A stretch of 64,000 nucleotides of DNA from Arthrobacter sp. ISL-95 (GCF_018613695.1 NZ_JAGGPR010000023.1:1-64000); one strand, 5' to 3'; positions 6,007-15,761 are shown, numbered from the stretch's first letter. Program-made: numbers and translations. Notes: generated by a model from the sequence alone, not told the origin.

Positions 6007-9000
6007 ATGATGTCGCTGCACGTTCTCAGTGCTGGCACCGGCTACCTGTACTACACACAGGAGACCGCCAGCGGTGATGAGCTGCGCGCAGGCGACCGCC
6101 AGCTGGGCGACTACTACACCACCCAAGGTCTTCCTCCGGGCCAGTGGCTCGGACGCGGAGCCGAAGCGCTGGACGTATCCGGGCAGGTCACCGAAGCCCA
6201 GATGGCGAACCTTTTCGGGCAGGGCCGGCACCCGGAATACGAGAGAATCCTCGCCGCGAAGCTTGCCGAGGGTCTTCCGGCGAAAGCGGCCGAGAAGGCC
6301 GCCCAGGCTGAGGCCAAATTAGGCCGCCGTTACTACGACTACGGCCCCAAAGACAACGCCCTCGCACAGGCCATCAGCGTCCGCGAGAGCGACTTCGAAC
6401 GCATGCAGGGCCGCAAACCCACGGCAGCCGAACGGCACCGTATACGGGCCACCGCAGGGGCTGTGATGTTCTGTGAGGACCACGGACGCCCGCCCGCTTC
6501 CAAGGAAGAACTGGGCAAGTACATCACCGGGCAGCTGCGTCCCCAGCAGAACGCTGCAGCCGGGTACGACCTGACCTTTACCCCCGTCAAAAGCATCTCC
6601 GTACTGTGGGCTCTCGGCGACGGTGATACCCGTCGTCTGGTCGAAGAAGCCCACCAAGCCGCGCTCAAGCAGTCCGTGGAATATCTGGAAACCCACGCCC
6701 TGGCTACCCGGTTGGGGACCAACGGCATCGCCCAGACCTCCGTCAAAGGAGGACTGACGGCCACCGCGTTCCGGCACCACGATTCCCGCCTAGGGGATCC
6801 GAACCTGCACACCCACCTCGTGGTCTCCAACAAGGTCCAGGACCTTCAAGGGAACTGGAAGACCATCGACGGCAAGCTGTTGCACCGCTCCGCTGTGGCC
6901 GTCTCGGAGCACTACAACACACAGATCCAGGCCTACCTTGAAGAGCATGGGGTTCAGTTCGAAGCCCGCACCGTCAACGGGTCCAAGCAACCGGTCATGG
7001 AAGTGGCGTCCGTTCCACGCGAGCTGAATGCGCTCTTTTCCAAGCGCAGCGCGGGGATCCGTTCAAGCCTGACGGAACTGCGCCAGGCGTATGAAGAACA
7101 GCACGGCCACAGCCCCGACCAAGCCGCCCTGATCAAGCTCGCACAGGCCGCGACGTTGGACACCCGGCCCGACAAAGAGGCACCCAAGACCCTCGCGGAA
7201 CAGGCCAAAGCATGGCGGCAGGAAGCCGGAACCCTGTTCACCGAGAAGGACCTGACACGCATCACCGGTGCCCGTTCCCGGACACTCCGCCCCGCTGAGA
7301 CCGGGGTCGATATTGACGCCGTTGCGCGTCAGATTGTCGCCGCTGTTTCGGACAAGCGCTCGACCTGGACGGCGCAGAACGTCATGGCCGAAGTCAACCG
7401 ATGGGCACGCGAATACGCCGTCGAACACGGACCGGTTCCGACCGGCACCGTGGAACAAGTGGTCTCCCACAGTCTCAGCACCGCCTCCGTGCGCATCACC
7501 CCGGACCAGGTTCACGGCCGGTTCGAAGCACTCACCCGCAACGCCGGAACAGCTGACTTAAACCACCGAACCGACACCCGGTACACCTCCACGAAGATCC
7601 TCGAAGACGAAAACCTGCTGCTGCGTGCAGGCAAACGTGACGTCATCCCGGCAGCCTCCATGCAGGACTTCGACGCCGCCGTCGACGCCTACAACCTCGC
7701 CGTGGCCACCGGGGAAAAGTCCCACCCGCTGGACGCCGGACAGATCGAACTGGCCCGCGAATTCGCCACCTCATCGAAGCTCCTGGCCGTGGGCATCGGA
7801 GCCGCCGGTACCGGAAAATCCAGTTCCATGGGCTTGGTCCGCGCTGCGATCACCCACGCCGGCGGCAGGGTCATCGGCCTTGCACCCTCAGCTGTGGCGG
7901 CGGCGAACCTGGGCGAACAGCTCGGCATCACGGCGGCGACAACGGACAAGTTCCTGCTCAGCCCCAACGAGGCTTTCACAGTCACCCCCGGTACGCTGGT
8001 CATTGTCGATGAAGCCGGTATGCAGGGCACCGGCAAACTCGCCGACGTCGTCAGGGCAGTGGAAGCCGACGGCGGACTGGTCCGCCTCATCGGCGATGAC
8101 CGGCAGCTTTCCGCCGTCCAAGCCGGGGGCGCGCTGCGGCTGCTGATCAACGAAGTCGGTGCGACCGAGCTGGAGACCATTCACCGGTTCCACAGCCCCG
8201 AAGAAGCAGAAGCATCCCTGCTCCTTCGCACCCCTACCGAGCACGAAGCTGACCCGTTCGCCTGGTACAAAGACAACGGACGGGTCCAGGCCGGAAGCAT
8301 CGAAACCGTTGAAGGCCTGGCGTTCGGGTTGTGGCAGAGCCGCCTGAACCAAGGCGACGCCGCGGTGATGATGGCACCGACCAACGAAAGCTCCCAACGG
8401 CTCTCCGAACGTGCGCAGGCGTACCGGATCGAGACCGGTGAAGTGGCAGGCACCGGGACGTCCGTGCAGTTGCGCGACGGTTCCCATGCCTGGGCCGGGG
8501 ATCACATCGTGACCCGTCTGAACGATTCCCAGCTGAAGGTCAAGCGCGGCCGGGACGTTGTAAAGAATGGCGACCTCTGGACTGTCGAACAAGCCCACGA
8601 GGACGGGTCCCTGTCAGTGGCCCATCTCGAGCATGGCGGGACGATCCGGCTCCCCGCGGAGTACGTCTCAGGGCATGTCCACCTTGGCTACGCCCTGACT
8701 ACACACCGCGCCCAGGGCATGACCAAAGACGCCGGTATCCCCATCCTCGATGCCTCCACCACCCGTGAGAACGCCTACGTCGCCGCAACGCGTGGCCGGG
8801 ATGAAAACGTACTGTTCGTCGCCGTCGAAGAAGGCCAGGACAGGGACAGTGTTCTCGCCGCGATCGCCGGGAACCACAGCCAGGACTCCTCCGCACACGA
8901 AGCCATGGCCGCCGAATACGAACGCATCAACTCGCCCCTGACCCTGGCCGATCAGTACCGCTACGTCACCGAAGAAGCCAACACGCTGCGCATGGCCGCC

Positions 9001-10419
9001 ATGGCACGGGAGATCCTTGGACCAGACGCAGAGAAGTTCATCACCGCTGAGTCCTGGGGCGCGGTGGCCACCCACCTGGCGAAGGCCGAACAGGGCAGCT
9101 GGGACACTGCCGGGCTGCTGCGAACCGCAGCCGGTCAACGCGAATTCCAGAGCGCCGATGACCTCTCCGCTGTGCTTGCCTGGCGCGTGGAAAGTATCAT
9201 GGACAAAGCCCCCGAGCTGATCGCCAAAGCAGGCGAACGGCCCCTACAGGGACTCACCGATGAGCAACTGGCCGCACTCCGTGCAGAAGCCGAGGCCGGT
9301 GCCCGGGCCGCCCGTGAAGCAGCTGCAGTTCACGGCCCGAAACCAGCTGACCACTGGACCAACCGCAGGCACGGTAGCCTCACGGACGCCGAGCTTGAAC
9401 GCCGGATCTTCACCACCCGGTTCACCGCACGGGAAACAGCTTCCATCAACGACCCCGCCGCTGCCCGTCGTGCCCACCAGCAGCTGCGCGCGCTCCAAGA
9501 CGAACACCGGATCCGCAACCAGCAGCTCAAAGAATCCCAGCGCACGGCCGAAACAGCCGAACGCGGCGGCCGCAGCGTTCACGGGAAGAACCCCGCCGCC
9601 GGTGCCAACACCCAACGCGCCTGGGGACACGAAACCATCGCCGCCCGCGCACGGGCTGAGGAACGCCTCCGCACCCTCACACCACGCCCCGCCACCGCTG
9701 TACCGGCACCGGACAGGCTGCCTGAATGGCTCGCCCCCGCACGCGCGGCCGCAAGCCCGTACCTACCCCAGCCCTGGAAGGAAGAACTCGCCGCCCGCCG
9801 CGAAGTCCTCGCCGCGAGGTTCGACGAACGCGGCCACCTCCTGGCAGCCACACCACCGGAATGGGCGCAAAAACTCGGTCCCGTCCCGGCACGCCCCGAC
9901 GCCGCCCAACAATGGCGCGACACCGCGGCAAGCATCGAAATGTTCCGCGCCCGCTACAACGTTCCCGAAACGGAAGCCACACCAGTGCCAGAACGGTTCA
10001 GAAACGAAGAAATCGGCCAGCAGCTCCACGACCAGGCAGTGACCGTGTCCAAACGCTCACACGCCCTGCCCGAACGCGCCACCGAAGAAGACCGGACGCT
10101 GGACGCCCTGCGCGCCATCGAGCGTAACAAAGACACCCACGCACCCGAAGCACCCGCTCAGCGTGCAACCGACGCAGACCGACAGGCCAACGTCCAAGAA
10201 CCGGCCGCCATCACCCCCGAGCAGACCGAGAAGCCACGACTCCGCAGCCGCTTGGAGAAGATCACGGCCGAGCGAAACGCTGCACGGCTCGCAGCGCAGC
10301 AGCAAACAGAGCCGCAGACCGACCAAACGGCCGAGCAGAAAGAAGCCGCCAAACAGCAAGCAGAACGTGCAGCAGCGCAGGCCCGACAAAACCAACAAGA
10401 CCAAGGACGCGAGCTCTAG
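6007..10419 (+). CDS. traA: MobF-family conjugative relaxase-helicase (TraA/TrwC type), 1470 aa
   Basis: A multidomain transfer initiator that nicks oriT, stays bound to the 5' end and unwinds the transferred strand. The N-terminal TrwC domain has candidate catalytic tyrosines at Y13, Y15 and Y16. It also has the HUH metal motif H257-H258 with H268-T-H270 (RHHDSRLGDPNLHTH). The RecD/TraI-like helicase has Walker A GAAGTGKSS at about 598-606 and Walker B VDEAGM at 667-672. A later GYALTTHRAQGMT is the helicase motif preceding strand-exchange residues. The last 400 residues are charged, Ala/Gln-rich and probably coiled. Length is normal for actinobacterial TraA. The start at 6007 (or the second ATG at 6010) lacks a ribosome site. 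It works with the coupling protein and T4SS encoded at 55.3-64 kb. Confidence 0.95.
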   Translation: MMSLHVLSAGTGYLYYTQETASGDELRAGDRQLGDYYTTQGLPPGQWLGRGAEALDVSGQVTEAQMANLFGQGRHPEYERILAAKLAEGLPAKAAEKAAQAEAKLGRRYYDYGPKDNALAQAISVRESDFERMQGRKPTAAERHRIRATAGAVMFCEDHGRPPASKEELGKYITGQLRPQQNAAAGYDLTFTPVKSISVLWALGDGDTRRLVEEAHQAALKQSVEYLETHALATRLGTNGIAQTSVKGGLTATAFRHHDSRLGDPNLHTHLVVSNKVQDLQGNWKTIDGKLLHRSAVAVSEHYNTQIQAYLEEHGVQFEARTVNGSKQPVMEVASVPRELNALFSKRSAGIRSSLTELRQAYEEQHGHSPDQAALIKLAQAATLDTRPDKEAPKTLAEQAKAWRQEAGTLFTEKDLTRITGARSRTLRPAETGVDIDAVARQIVAAVSDKRSTWTAQNVMAEVNRWAREYAVEHGPVPTGTVEQVVSHSLSTASVRITPDQVHGRFEALTRNAGTADLNHRTDTRYTSTKILEDENLLLRAGKRDVIPAASMQDFDAAVDAYNLAVATGEKSHPLDAGQIELAREFATSSKLLAVGIGAAGTGKSSSMGLVRAAITHAGGRVIGLAPSAVAAANLGEQLGITAATTDKFLLSPNEAFTVTPGTLVIVDEAGMQGTGKLADVVRAVEADGGLVRLIGDDRQLSAVQAGGALRLLINEVGATELETIHRFHSPEEAEASLLLRTPTEHEADPFAWYKDNGRVQAGSIETVEGLAFGLWQSRLNQGDAAVMMAPTNESSQRLSERAQAYRIETGEVAGTGTSVQLRDGSHAWAGDHIVTRLNDSQLKVKRGRDVVKNGDLWTVEQAHEDGSLSVAHLEHGGTIRLPAEYVSGHVHLGYALTTHRAQGMTKDAGIPILDASTTRENAYVAATRGRDENVLFVAVEEGQDRDSVLAAIAGNHSQDSSAHEAMAAEYERINSPLTLADQYRYVTEEANTLRMAAMAREILGPDAEKFITAESWGAVATHLAKAEQGSWDTAGLLRTAAGQREFQSADDLSAVLAWRVESIMDKAPELIAKAGERPLQGLTDEQLAALRAEAEAGARAAREAAAVHGPKPADHWTNRRHGSLTDAELERRIFTTRFTARETASINDPAAARRAHQQLRALQDEHRIRNQQLKESQRTAETAERGGRSVHGKNPAAGANTQRAWGHETIAARARAEERLRTLTPRPATAVPAPDRLPEWLAPARAAASPYLPQPWKEELAARREVLAARFDERGHLLAATPPEWAQKLGPVPARPDAAQQWRDTAASIEMFRARYNVPETEATPVPERFRNEEIGQQLHDQAVTVSKRSHALPERATEEDRTLDALRAIERNKDTHAPEAPAQRATDADRQANVQEPAAITPEQTEKPRLRSRLEKITAERNAARLAAQQQTEPQTDQTAEQKEAAKQQAERAAAQARQNQQDQGREL

Positions 10420-10462
10420 CCCCGGGCATCGCAGAACCTGCTGCGGTGGTGGAGGTGCCCAT

Positions 10463-10487
10463 GTTGGCTGGCGTTCTCACAGCCAAC
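10463..10487 (+). terminator. Hairpin after the relaxase gene
   Basis: A GTTGGCT/AGCCAAC stem (10463-10469 and 10481-10487) with an 11-base loop lies 43 bases past the relaxase stop. No T-run follows, so it is a weak terminator candidate. Confidence 0.4.
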
Positions 10488-10512
10488 CCCAAGCTTTAGG
10501 TGGGCATAATAC

Positions 10513-10528
10513 GACCGAAGCTTCGGTC
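10513..10528. repeat. Perfect 16-bp palindrome GACCGAAGCTTCGGTC
   Basis: An exact self-complementary 16-mer with no spacer lies between the relaxase and the defence-type island. It could be a binding site for a dimeric protein or a recombination junction. A CATAAT (10505-10510) sits just upstream. No gene in this roughly 190-bp gap explains it. Confidence 0.5.
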
Positions 10529-10606
10529 AACCGCTATTTGATCGGGGCTTCGCCAATTGAGAGGATCCGGGGGCGTGCCTGTCTGGGGAGCCCACGCTTG
10601 GTGATA

Positions 10607-11347
10607 TCAGCTTTCTGCGTGGTCCTCGATGTAGTGCCCATATGCGTCTAAATCGAGTGCTAGTACTGTGCCCTGCGCGGACAGCCTCTTGTAGAGTCGC
10701 ATTGCAAACCAAATTAGCTGTTGGTCCGATGGTGCGAAGACAAGCTCATCTTCTACTCTTTCGACTGCACCCGTCACTGACTGCTATTGCCAAGTCCAGC
10801 CGGTCTGTTTGGCTTCCCGTGAGGAGGGACTTGCGAGCGGCTTTTCCTTGGATGTCTGCCCGGGATGTCTCAGTGGCAAGCAGGCCTCCCAGAATGGGTT
10901 TGTTCGCTGGCTCTTGAGGTGGGTAAGTTCCCCGGCGTGTCGGATGCCTACGGAGGTTCTATGTAGTTTGCGGACGCTGCCGATCTTCTCCCGAGCATAG
11001 TCAACGTAGTCCTTGCTCAACTCCGGTTTTGCCTCGAATATCGCGTAGATGCTCTCGACGGGGACAAACGTCAACTCACCCTGCTGAAAGAACAGGGGTG
11101 AGTACTGGCGGTCGTAGACGGCCACATCTATCTGTTGGCTTTGTTTTCCGTACGAATCGATCGCAAAGACGCTGCCTACTCCGTAGCGCCGGGGGAGGAA
11201 ATCGCTGAGCATGCGTATCCAGTGTTCCTCCGTGGCGTCGCCCTTGGCTGTTGGATGACTGGTGAAAGTGGGCATGAGGCCAAGCCCGGACAGCATGTGT
11301 TTCTGTTTGGCAGCAAACGCCTGTTTCAAGTCAAACGAGGTGCTCAT
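10607..11347 (-). pseudogene. DUF6602-like PDDEXK-type protein, two frameshifts
   Basis: The start ATG 11347 gives TSFDLKQAFAAKQKHMLSGL and a PDDEXK-like core. The core has IDVAVYDRQYSPLFF with an acidic residue, then VPVESIYAIFEAKPEL with the E-x-K pair. This resembles DUF6602 proteins, thought to be restriction-like nucleases of unknown role. Near 10925 the good frame jumps (to NKPILGGLLATETS, then RADIQGKAARKSLLTGS). It jumps back near 10765 (AVERVEDELVFAPSDQQLIW, ending YGHYIEDHAES at 10607). In the original frame a stop sits at 10784-10786. The two shifts compensate each other, so the allele is decayed or mis-sequenced. An IS3 remnant abuts its 5' end and has probably removed its promoter. 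Confidence 0.6.
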
Positions 11348-11397
11348 GGGTGCAGCTGGCTCCGCGGGGAGCAGAAGCGTTTGACCGCCCAGTATCC

Positions 11398-11897
11398 CAT
11401 GCACTGGTCAGCTTCGACTTCCAGTCCGATGTGACCTCCTGCGGGCGGCACATCCGCTTCTTCAACGTCATCGACGAGTACACCCGCAGGGCATTGGCGG
11501 TCATTCCGCGCCGGTCGTTCAAGGCCTCAGACGTCGTTGCGGCAATGGAGAACATCATCGCCGAAACCGGCACCGCCCCGACCTACGTCCGCTGCGATAA
11601 CGGGCGCGAGTTCACCGCCGCCGCGCTGGTCGATTGGTGCAACACGCGGGCGTGGACACCGCGTTCATCGACCCGGGCTCACCGTGGCAGAACGGCTTCA
11701 TCGAATCGTTCAATGCCCAGTTCAGAAGGGAACAACTCTCCGGAGAAATTATGGACAACATGGCCGAAGCGAAGTATTTGGCTGACGAATGAAAAGCTAT
11801 CTACAATCATGAACGGCCCCACGGATCCCTGAACGGCACGACGCCGAACCGCTACTGGGAAAACTGGACGCAAGAAAACCGATTAGCTATCGCATAG
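11398..11897 (+). pseudogene. IS3-family transposase (orfB) remnant
   Basis: The catalytic half of an IS3-type integrase-core transposase. The DDE residues are in FDFQSD (first Asp), CDNGREF (second Asp) and GFIESFNAQFRREQL (Glu). The frame shifts near 11640. The usual DEWK is DE-stop-K, from a TGA at about 11790. The HTH and 5' half are missing, starting abruptly near 11398 against the DUF6602 start. The ending NHERPHGSLNGTTPNRYW is family-typical. Past the stop, the TGGACTGCTAACGGGGGTCC segment (to about 11924) resembles an IS3 right end. The element can no longer transpose. Confidence 0.8.
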
Positions 11898-11966
11898 ACG
11901 CTGGACTGCTAACGGGGGTCCAATCAGCCGCCCAATCGTGTCGTCCCGCTCAGATAGTATGAGGCC

Positions 11967-13076
11967 ATGCCTCGCTCCTATGGATTCCGCGTATTCATCG
12001 TCGAAGCATTCATGAACCGCAAAAAGGACCAGCAGCCGCTGGACTGCTCGTCGTCCTCAAACGTCCGGAACGAGATCGTCGAGCTGCTCGAGCGCCTCGC
12101 CACTAGGAACACGCTCCGGTTCCCGCCAAGGGAGCCCGTGGACGGCGAGCCCCAGAAACCGACGCGCACGGCGACGCTCACCGGCCCCGTGGAGGTCAGC
12201 TCCGAAGTGATCCACCTCGAGTTGGCCGTCGGCGAGACCGGCAGCCACGGGTACGCCACGCACGCCGTCGAACCGCCGATGAACATCAAGGACCGGTCCG
12301 CCGAGCAGCCGCACCGCATCACGCTGGTGTTCTCGCCCCAGCGCACGACACGGTTCATCGTCGTGTGCCAGACCATCCACCGCCGTGACGCGGTGCGCCG
12401 CTTCTTCCAGATCCTGACCGACGAGGGACTGAGGAAGAAGCAGGAGATCCAAGAGGATCAGATGCGACAGAAAGAGCTCTCACGCGCCGCTGGACAACGG
12501 CCCCCGGCAGCCACATCGCCAGCCCGGTTACTGTTCGACGCCAAGCAAGCAGCCGACAACGCGTTCCTCGACGAGATCCTCCGCGGGGCCAAGTCGGCGG
12601 CCGCCACGTTCACCAGCCACATCGGATCGAACCGAGGGGGCACCGCTGATCGAGTCGACCGCACGTTGAAGATCAGCCTGCTCGACGACAACCAGCGCCA
12701 GATCGCTCCGACCATCGGCCGGAAATGGATGGGTCGCATGCGCGACGGCCGCTCCACCAGCGCGAGCGAGGGAGTGTCAGAGGTGTCTGTTTTGCTAGAG
12801 GAAGAGCAGCTGCTCGCCGAACATGAGGGGGACCGTTATGACCAGGTGTCTCTCAGCATCAAGAGCGAGTCGAACGAGACGACCACCATCGCGGTCGACA
12901 CTCTGCGCGACGTGTTCACCTACCCCGTGTCCGACGGCGAGCCCAGCATCATCTACTACTACGAGAAGGTCGCTGATCGGATCCACACGATCGCGATGCA
13001 GGACGACCTGCACCTCAACCGGATCGATCCCCATGAGGTGCAGGAATGTCTGGGCGCTTCGATATTCGACCACTAG
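11967..13076 (+). CDS. Unknown soluble protein, 369 aa; first gene of a sensor/membrane pair
   Basis: I recognise no family. The product is hydrophilic with no membrane segment. Residues about 60-150 read as beta-rich (HRITLVFSPQRTTRFIVVCQ). A long charged helix follows (LRKKQEIQEDQMRQKELSRA), then FLDEILRGAKSAAATFTSH. Near the end comes another beta region (QVSLSIKSESNETTTIAV) and YYYEKVADRIHTIAMQD. Start ATG 11967 has GAGG close upstream; ATG 12012 is an alternative. It overlaps the following four-helix membrane protein gene by 31 bases, so they are co-translated. The pair lies directly before a type I restriction operon. Soluble protein plus four-helix membrane partner mimics phage RexA/RexB in layout, not visibly in sequence. 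Confidence 0.7.
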   Translation: MPRSYGFRVFIVEAFMNRKKDQQPLDCSSSSNVRNEIVELLERLATRNTLRFPPREPVDGEPQKPTRTATLTGPVEVSSEVIHLELAVGETGSHGYATHAVEPPMNIKDRSAEQPHRITLVFSPQRTTRFIVVCQTIHRRDAVRRFFQILTDEGLRKKQEIQEDQMRQKELSRAAGQRPPAATSPARLLFDAKQAADNAFLDEILRGAKSAAATFTSHIGSNRGGTADRVDRTLKISLLDDNQRQIAPTIGRKWMGRMRDGRSTSASEGVSEVSVLLEEEQLLAEHEGDRYDQVSLSIKSESNETTTIAVDTLRDVFTYPVSDGEPSIIYYYEKVADRIHTIAMQDDLHLNRIDPHEVQECLGASIFDH

Positions 13077-13618
13077 TCCGGGGTCTTCGCGAAGGGCTCA
13101 AGCTTCGCCGCGCTCGTGCTCAGGACGAGAAGCCCGATCGCTGGACACGGCTCGTCCTGATCGGCGTTCCAGGAGTGGTACTGGTACTGATGATCACGTT
13201 CCACGTCGAGCTCACGAAGGCGGACCAGCTGCTCGCCGGGGCCGCTCTGCTGTCGGCCGCGCTGATCGGTGCCTTCGCCCAGATCGTCACCTGGCGGGAG
13301 AGGATCCTGCGGCGCAACCGCGAAGTCGAGAGGATCAAAGTCAGGGCGCTCAACGAAGCCGGTGCGCATGTCCTAGTGTCTCTGGTCATGTCGGTCGTGC
13401 TCACAGTGTCCGTCTTCGTCCTCGCCAACCTGACGCTCGACCGTGCACCGATCTACGTGCACATCATCGCCTGGATCCTGAGCGGCGTCAGCGCCGGCAG
13501 CTTCGCCTACGTGGCCTTGTCATTGATCATCGTGGCAAACCTGCTCTGGGACGCCTTCGAACGCGAGGAGCAGGACATCCTCGATGAGAACCCGCCCCAG
13601 TTCCCCTCTAGTCAATAG
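13046..13618 (+). CDS. Four-helix membrane protein, 190 aa; partner of the preceding gene
   Basis: A basic N-terminus (LREGLKLRRARAQDEKPD) precedes membrane helices at about residues 37-54, 61-80, 110-128 and 136-168 (the last long enough to be one or two). A charged cytoplasmic loop lies between helices 2 and 3 (TWRERILRRNREVERIKVRA), and the tail is acidic (EREEQDILDE). No transporter signature is present. Small four-helix proteins paired with a soluble sensor are typical abortive-infection effectors that depolarise or permeabilise the membrane. That role is inferred from architecture and its neighbour, a restriction-modification operon. It starts inside the preceding gene. Confidence 0.7.
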   Translation: MSGRFDIRPLVRGLREGLKLRRARAQDEKPDRWTRLVLIGVPGVVLVLMITFHVELTKADQLLAGAALLSAALIGAFAQIVTWRERILRRNREVERIKVRALNEAGAHVLVSLVMSVVLTVSVFVLANLTLDRAPIYVHIIAWILSGVSAGSFAYVALSLIIVANLLWDAFEREEQDILDENPPQFPSSQ

Positions 13619-13799
13619 GCGTTTCGAGGTAGCAATGCAGCAGCGGCCTCAGGGCGTGGACCTGCCCGACAGCACCGCTTATTGATGTGCAAAGCAACAC
13701 GTGCCTTTCGAAAGAGCGTGTCGGCTGGTGGGCACTTCGTCTGCTATGTAAATTTTCTGATACAAGCTTCAATATCGGCACCACCAAAGAAGAGATTCA

Positions 13800-15761
13800 A
13801 TGACTATCACCACGCCCCCGCAGACTCAGCGCGTCGCGACGACGGAGAACGTCGTCTGGGCCACTGCCGACAAGTTCCTCCGCCACGTCGTCGAGGAGAC
13901 CGAATACGGCGACTACATCCTGCCCTTCACCGTGCTCCGACGCCTCGAGTGCCTGCTCGCCGGTACTAAGGCCGAGCTCATCGAATTCGTCGACAAGCTC
14001 ATCGCGAAGGACACTCCTGTCCGGTTCATCGACGCCGAAGTCAAGCGCCGCTTTGGTCTGAGCTTCTACAACACCTCGCCGCTGAGCCTCGAAGCGATCG
14101 CAGCGACTGATGACCACGTCGAAGCATCGGTGCTCAACTACATCGCCGGCTTCTCTCATAATATCGCCGACATCTGGACCTCCTTTGAGTTCCCGCGTCT
14201 GGTGAAGAAGCTGGCCGACGCCAACACGCTGCACCAGGTGATTCGTCACTTCTCGACGCTGGACCTGTCACCTGAGGCGATGCCGAACACCGCGATGGGC
14301 GACCTCTTCGAGAACGTCATGTACCGGGCCTTCGACAAGAAGGGCAAAGCGGCCGGTGCGTTCTACACCCCCCGAGACGCGATCAAGCTCATGGTCGATC
14401 TGCTCTTCGCCGCCGACGAGGAATCGCTGACCGGTCAGAACACTACGCGCTCCATCTATGACCCCACCGCAGGCTCCGGCGGCATGCTGCTGGTCGGCAA
14501 GGACCACCTCACGGAGCTAAACCCTGACATCGAGGTCAATCTCTTCGGCCAGGAGCTCATGGACTCCGCCTTTGCTCTGGGCAAGGCTGACCTCCTCATC
14601 CAGGGTGGTCTACCGGATGCGATCCGCCAGGGTGACACCCTGCTGGAGGACAAGTACGGCGACCGCCAGTTCGACTATGTGCTTTCAAATCCGCCCTTTG
14701 GCGGCGACTGGTCGAAGCAGGAGAAGAAGGTCGTCGAGCAGGCGAAGGTCCCTGGCTCGCGGTTCTCGCACGGCCTGCCGGGCAAGTCCGACGGCCAGAT
14801 GCTCTTCCTCGCTCACTGCGCGTCCAAGCTCGCGCCGGCTGGCAAGGCCGGTCACGGCGGACGCGCGGCAGTGGTCTCAAACGCGTCACCGCTGTTCAAC
14901 TCCGACAAGGGACCGAACGCCATCCGCCAGTGGCTCTTCGACGAGGACCTGATCGACGCGATCATCGCGCTACCCACCCAGATGTTCTACGGCACCGGCA
15001 TCGCCACCTATGTATGGATCCTCGACACCAATAAGGAAGAAGCCCGTAAGGGCAAGATCCAGCTGATCGACGGCTCGGGCCTCTGGGATCCGATGCGCAA
15101 GCCGCTGGGCGACAAGCGCCGCGAGATGGGCAAAAAGAAGCGCAAGCTCGTCCATGAGGCGTACAAGGCTTTCGAGGACGCGGACCCAGCGATCTCGCGC
15201 GTGCTGACCAAAGAAGACTTCATGTTCCGCGACGTGCCGGTCTTCAAGCAGGCCCGTCTCGCGACGGTGTTCTCCGACGAAGCTCTCGAGACCATCGCCG
15301 AGCACAAAAACTACACCGACGAGCACGCCGACATCATCCGCGGCCTCGACGGCTCTATGTGGAACGGCCTGGCTGTCGCGTTCCAGCAGCGATGCAGGAA
15401 CGCAGGACTCAAAGCTCCGCTCGGACTGATCGATGCCGTCACTGACGCCCTTGGCATCCAGGACGACACTGCGCCCTTGGCCGTCGACCGCAAGGGCAAC
15501 CCTGTCCTGCTCGACGGCTGGAAGATCACGGAGCGTGTGCCCATGAGCGAAGACCTCGACGAGCACATGGCCCGCGAGGTGCTGCCCTTCGCCGAGGGCG
15601 CAGCTTGGGACGAGTCGAAGGCCAAGCCCGGCAACGAGATTCCTTTCACACGGATCTTCTACGTTCCCGAGGAGCCTCGGACGCTCGAGGAGATCGACGC
15701 TGATGTTGCGCGCCTCATGGGCGAGCTCGCTGAGATGTTCAAGATGGTGCACGAAGGATGA
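13800..15761 (+). CDS. hsdM: Type I restriction-modification DNA methyltransferase subunit HsdM
   Basis: An N6-adenine methyltransferase, 653 aa, with the HsdM N-terminal helical domain (NVVWATADKFLRHVVEETEY). The SAM-binding motif I is DPTAGSGGML at residues 221-230 and the catalytic NPPF is at 297-300. The C-terminal region (from about 480) is longer than in minimal HsdM proteins. It forms the modification core with HsdS and the full restriction enzyme with HsdR. The stop overlaps the hsdS start (ATGA). Codon choice is clean and the frame intact, so methylation is likely active. Confidence 0.95.
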   Translation: MTITTPPQTQRVATTENVVWATADKFLRHVVEETEYGDYILPFTVLRRLECLLAGTKAELIEFVDKLIAKDTPVRFIDAEVKRRFGLSFYNTSPLSLEAIAATDDHVEASVLNYIAGFSHNIADIWTSFEFPRLVKKLADANTLHQVIRHFSTLDLSPEAMPNTAMGDLFENVMYRAFDKKGKAAGAFYTPRDAIKLMVDLLFAADEESLTGQNTTRSIYDPTAGSGGMLLVGKDHLTELNPDIEVNLFGQELMDSAFALGKADLLIQGGLPDAIRQGDTLLEDKYGDRQFDYVLSNPPFGGDWSKQEKKVVEQAKVPGSRFSHGLPGKSDGQMLFLAHCASKLAPAGKAGHGGRAAVVSNASPLFNSDKGPNAIRQWLFDEDLIDAIIALPTQMFYGTGIATYVWILDTNKEEARKGKIQLIDGSGLWDPMRKPLGDKRREMGKKKRKLVHEAYKAFEDADPAISRVLTKEDFMFRDVPVFKQARLATVFSDEALETIAEHKNYTDEHADIIRGLDGSMWNGLAVAFQQRCRNAGLKAPLGLIDAVTDALGIQDDTAPLAVDRKGNPVLLDGWKITERVPMSEDLDEHMAREVLPFAEGAAWDESKAKPGNEIPFTRIFYVPEEPRTLEEIDADVARLMGELAEMFKMVHEG

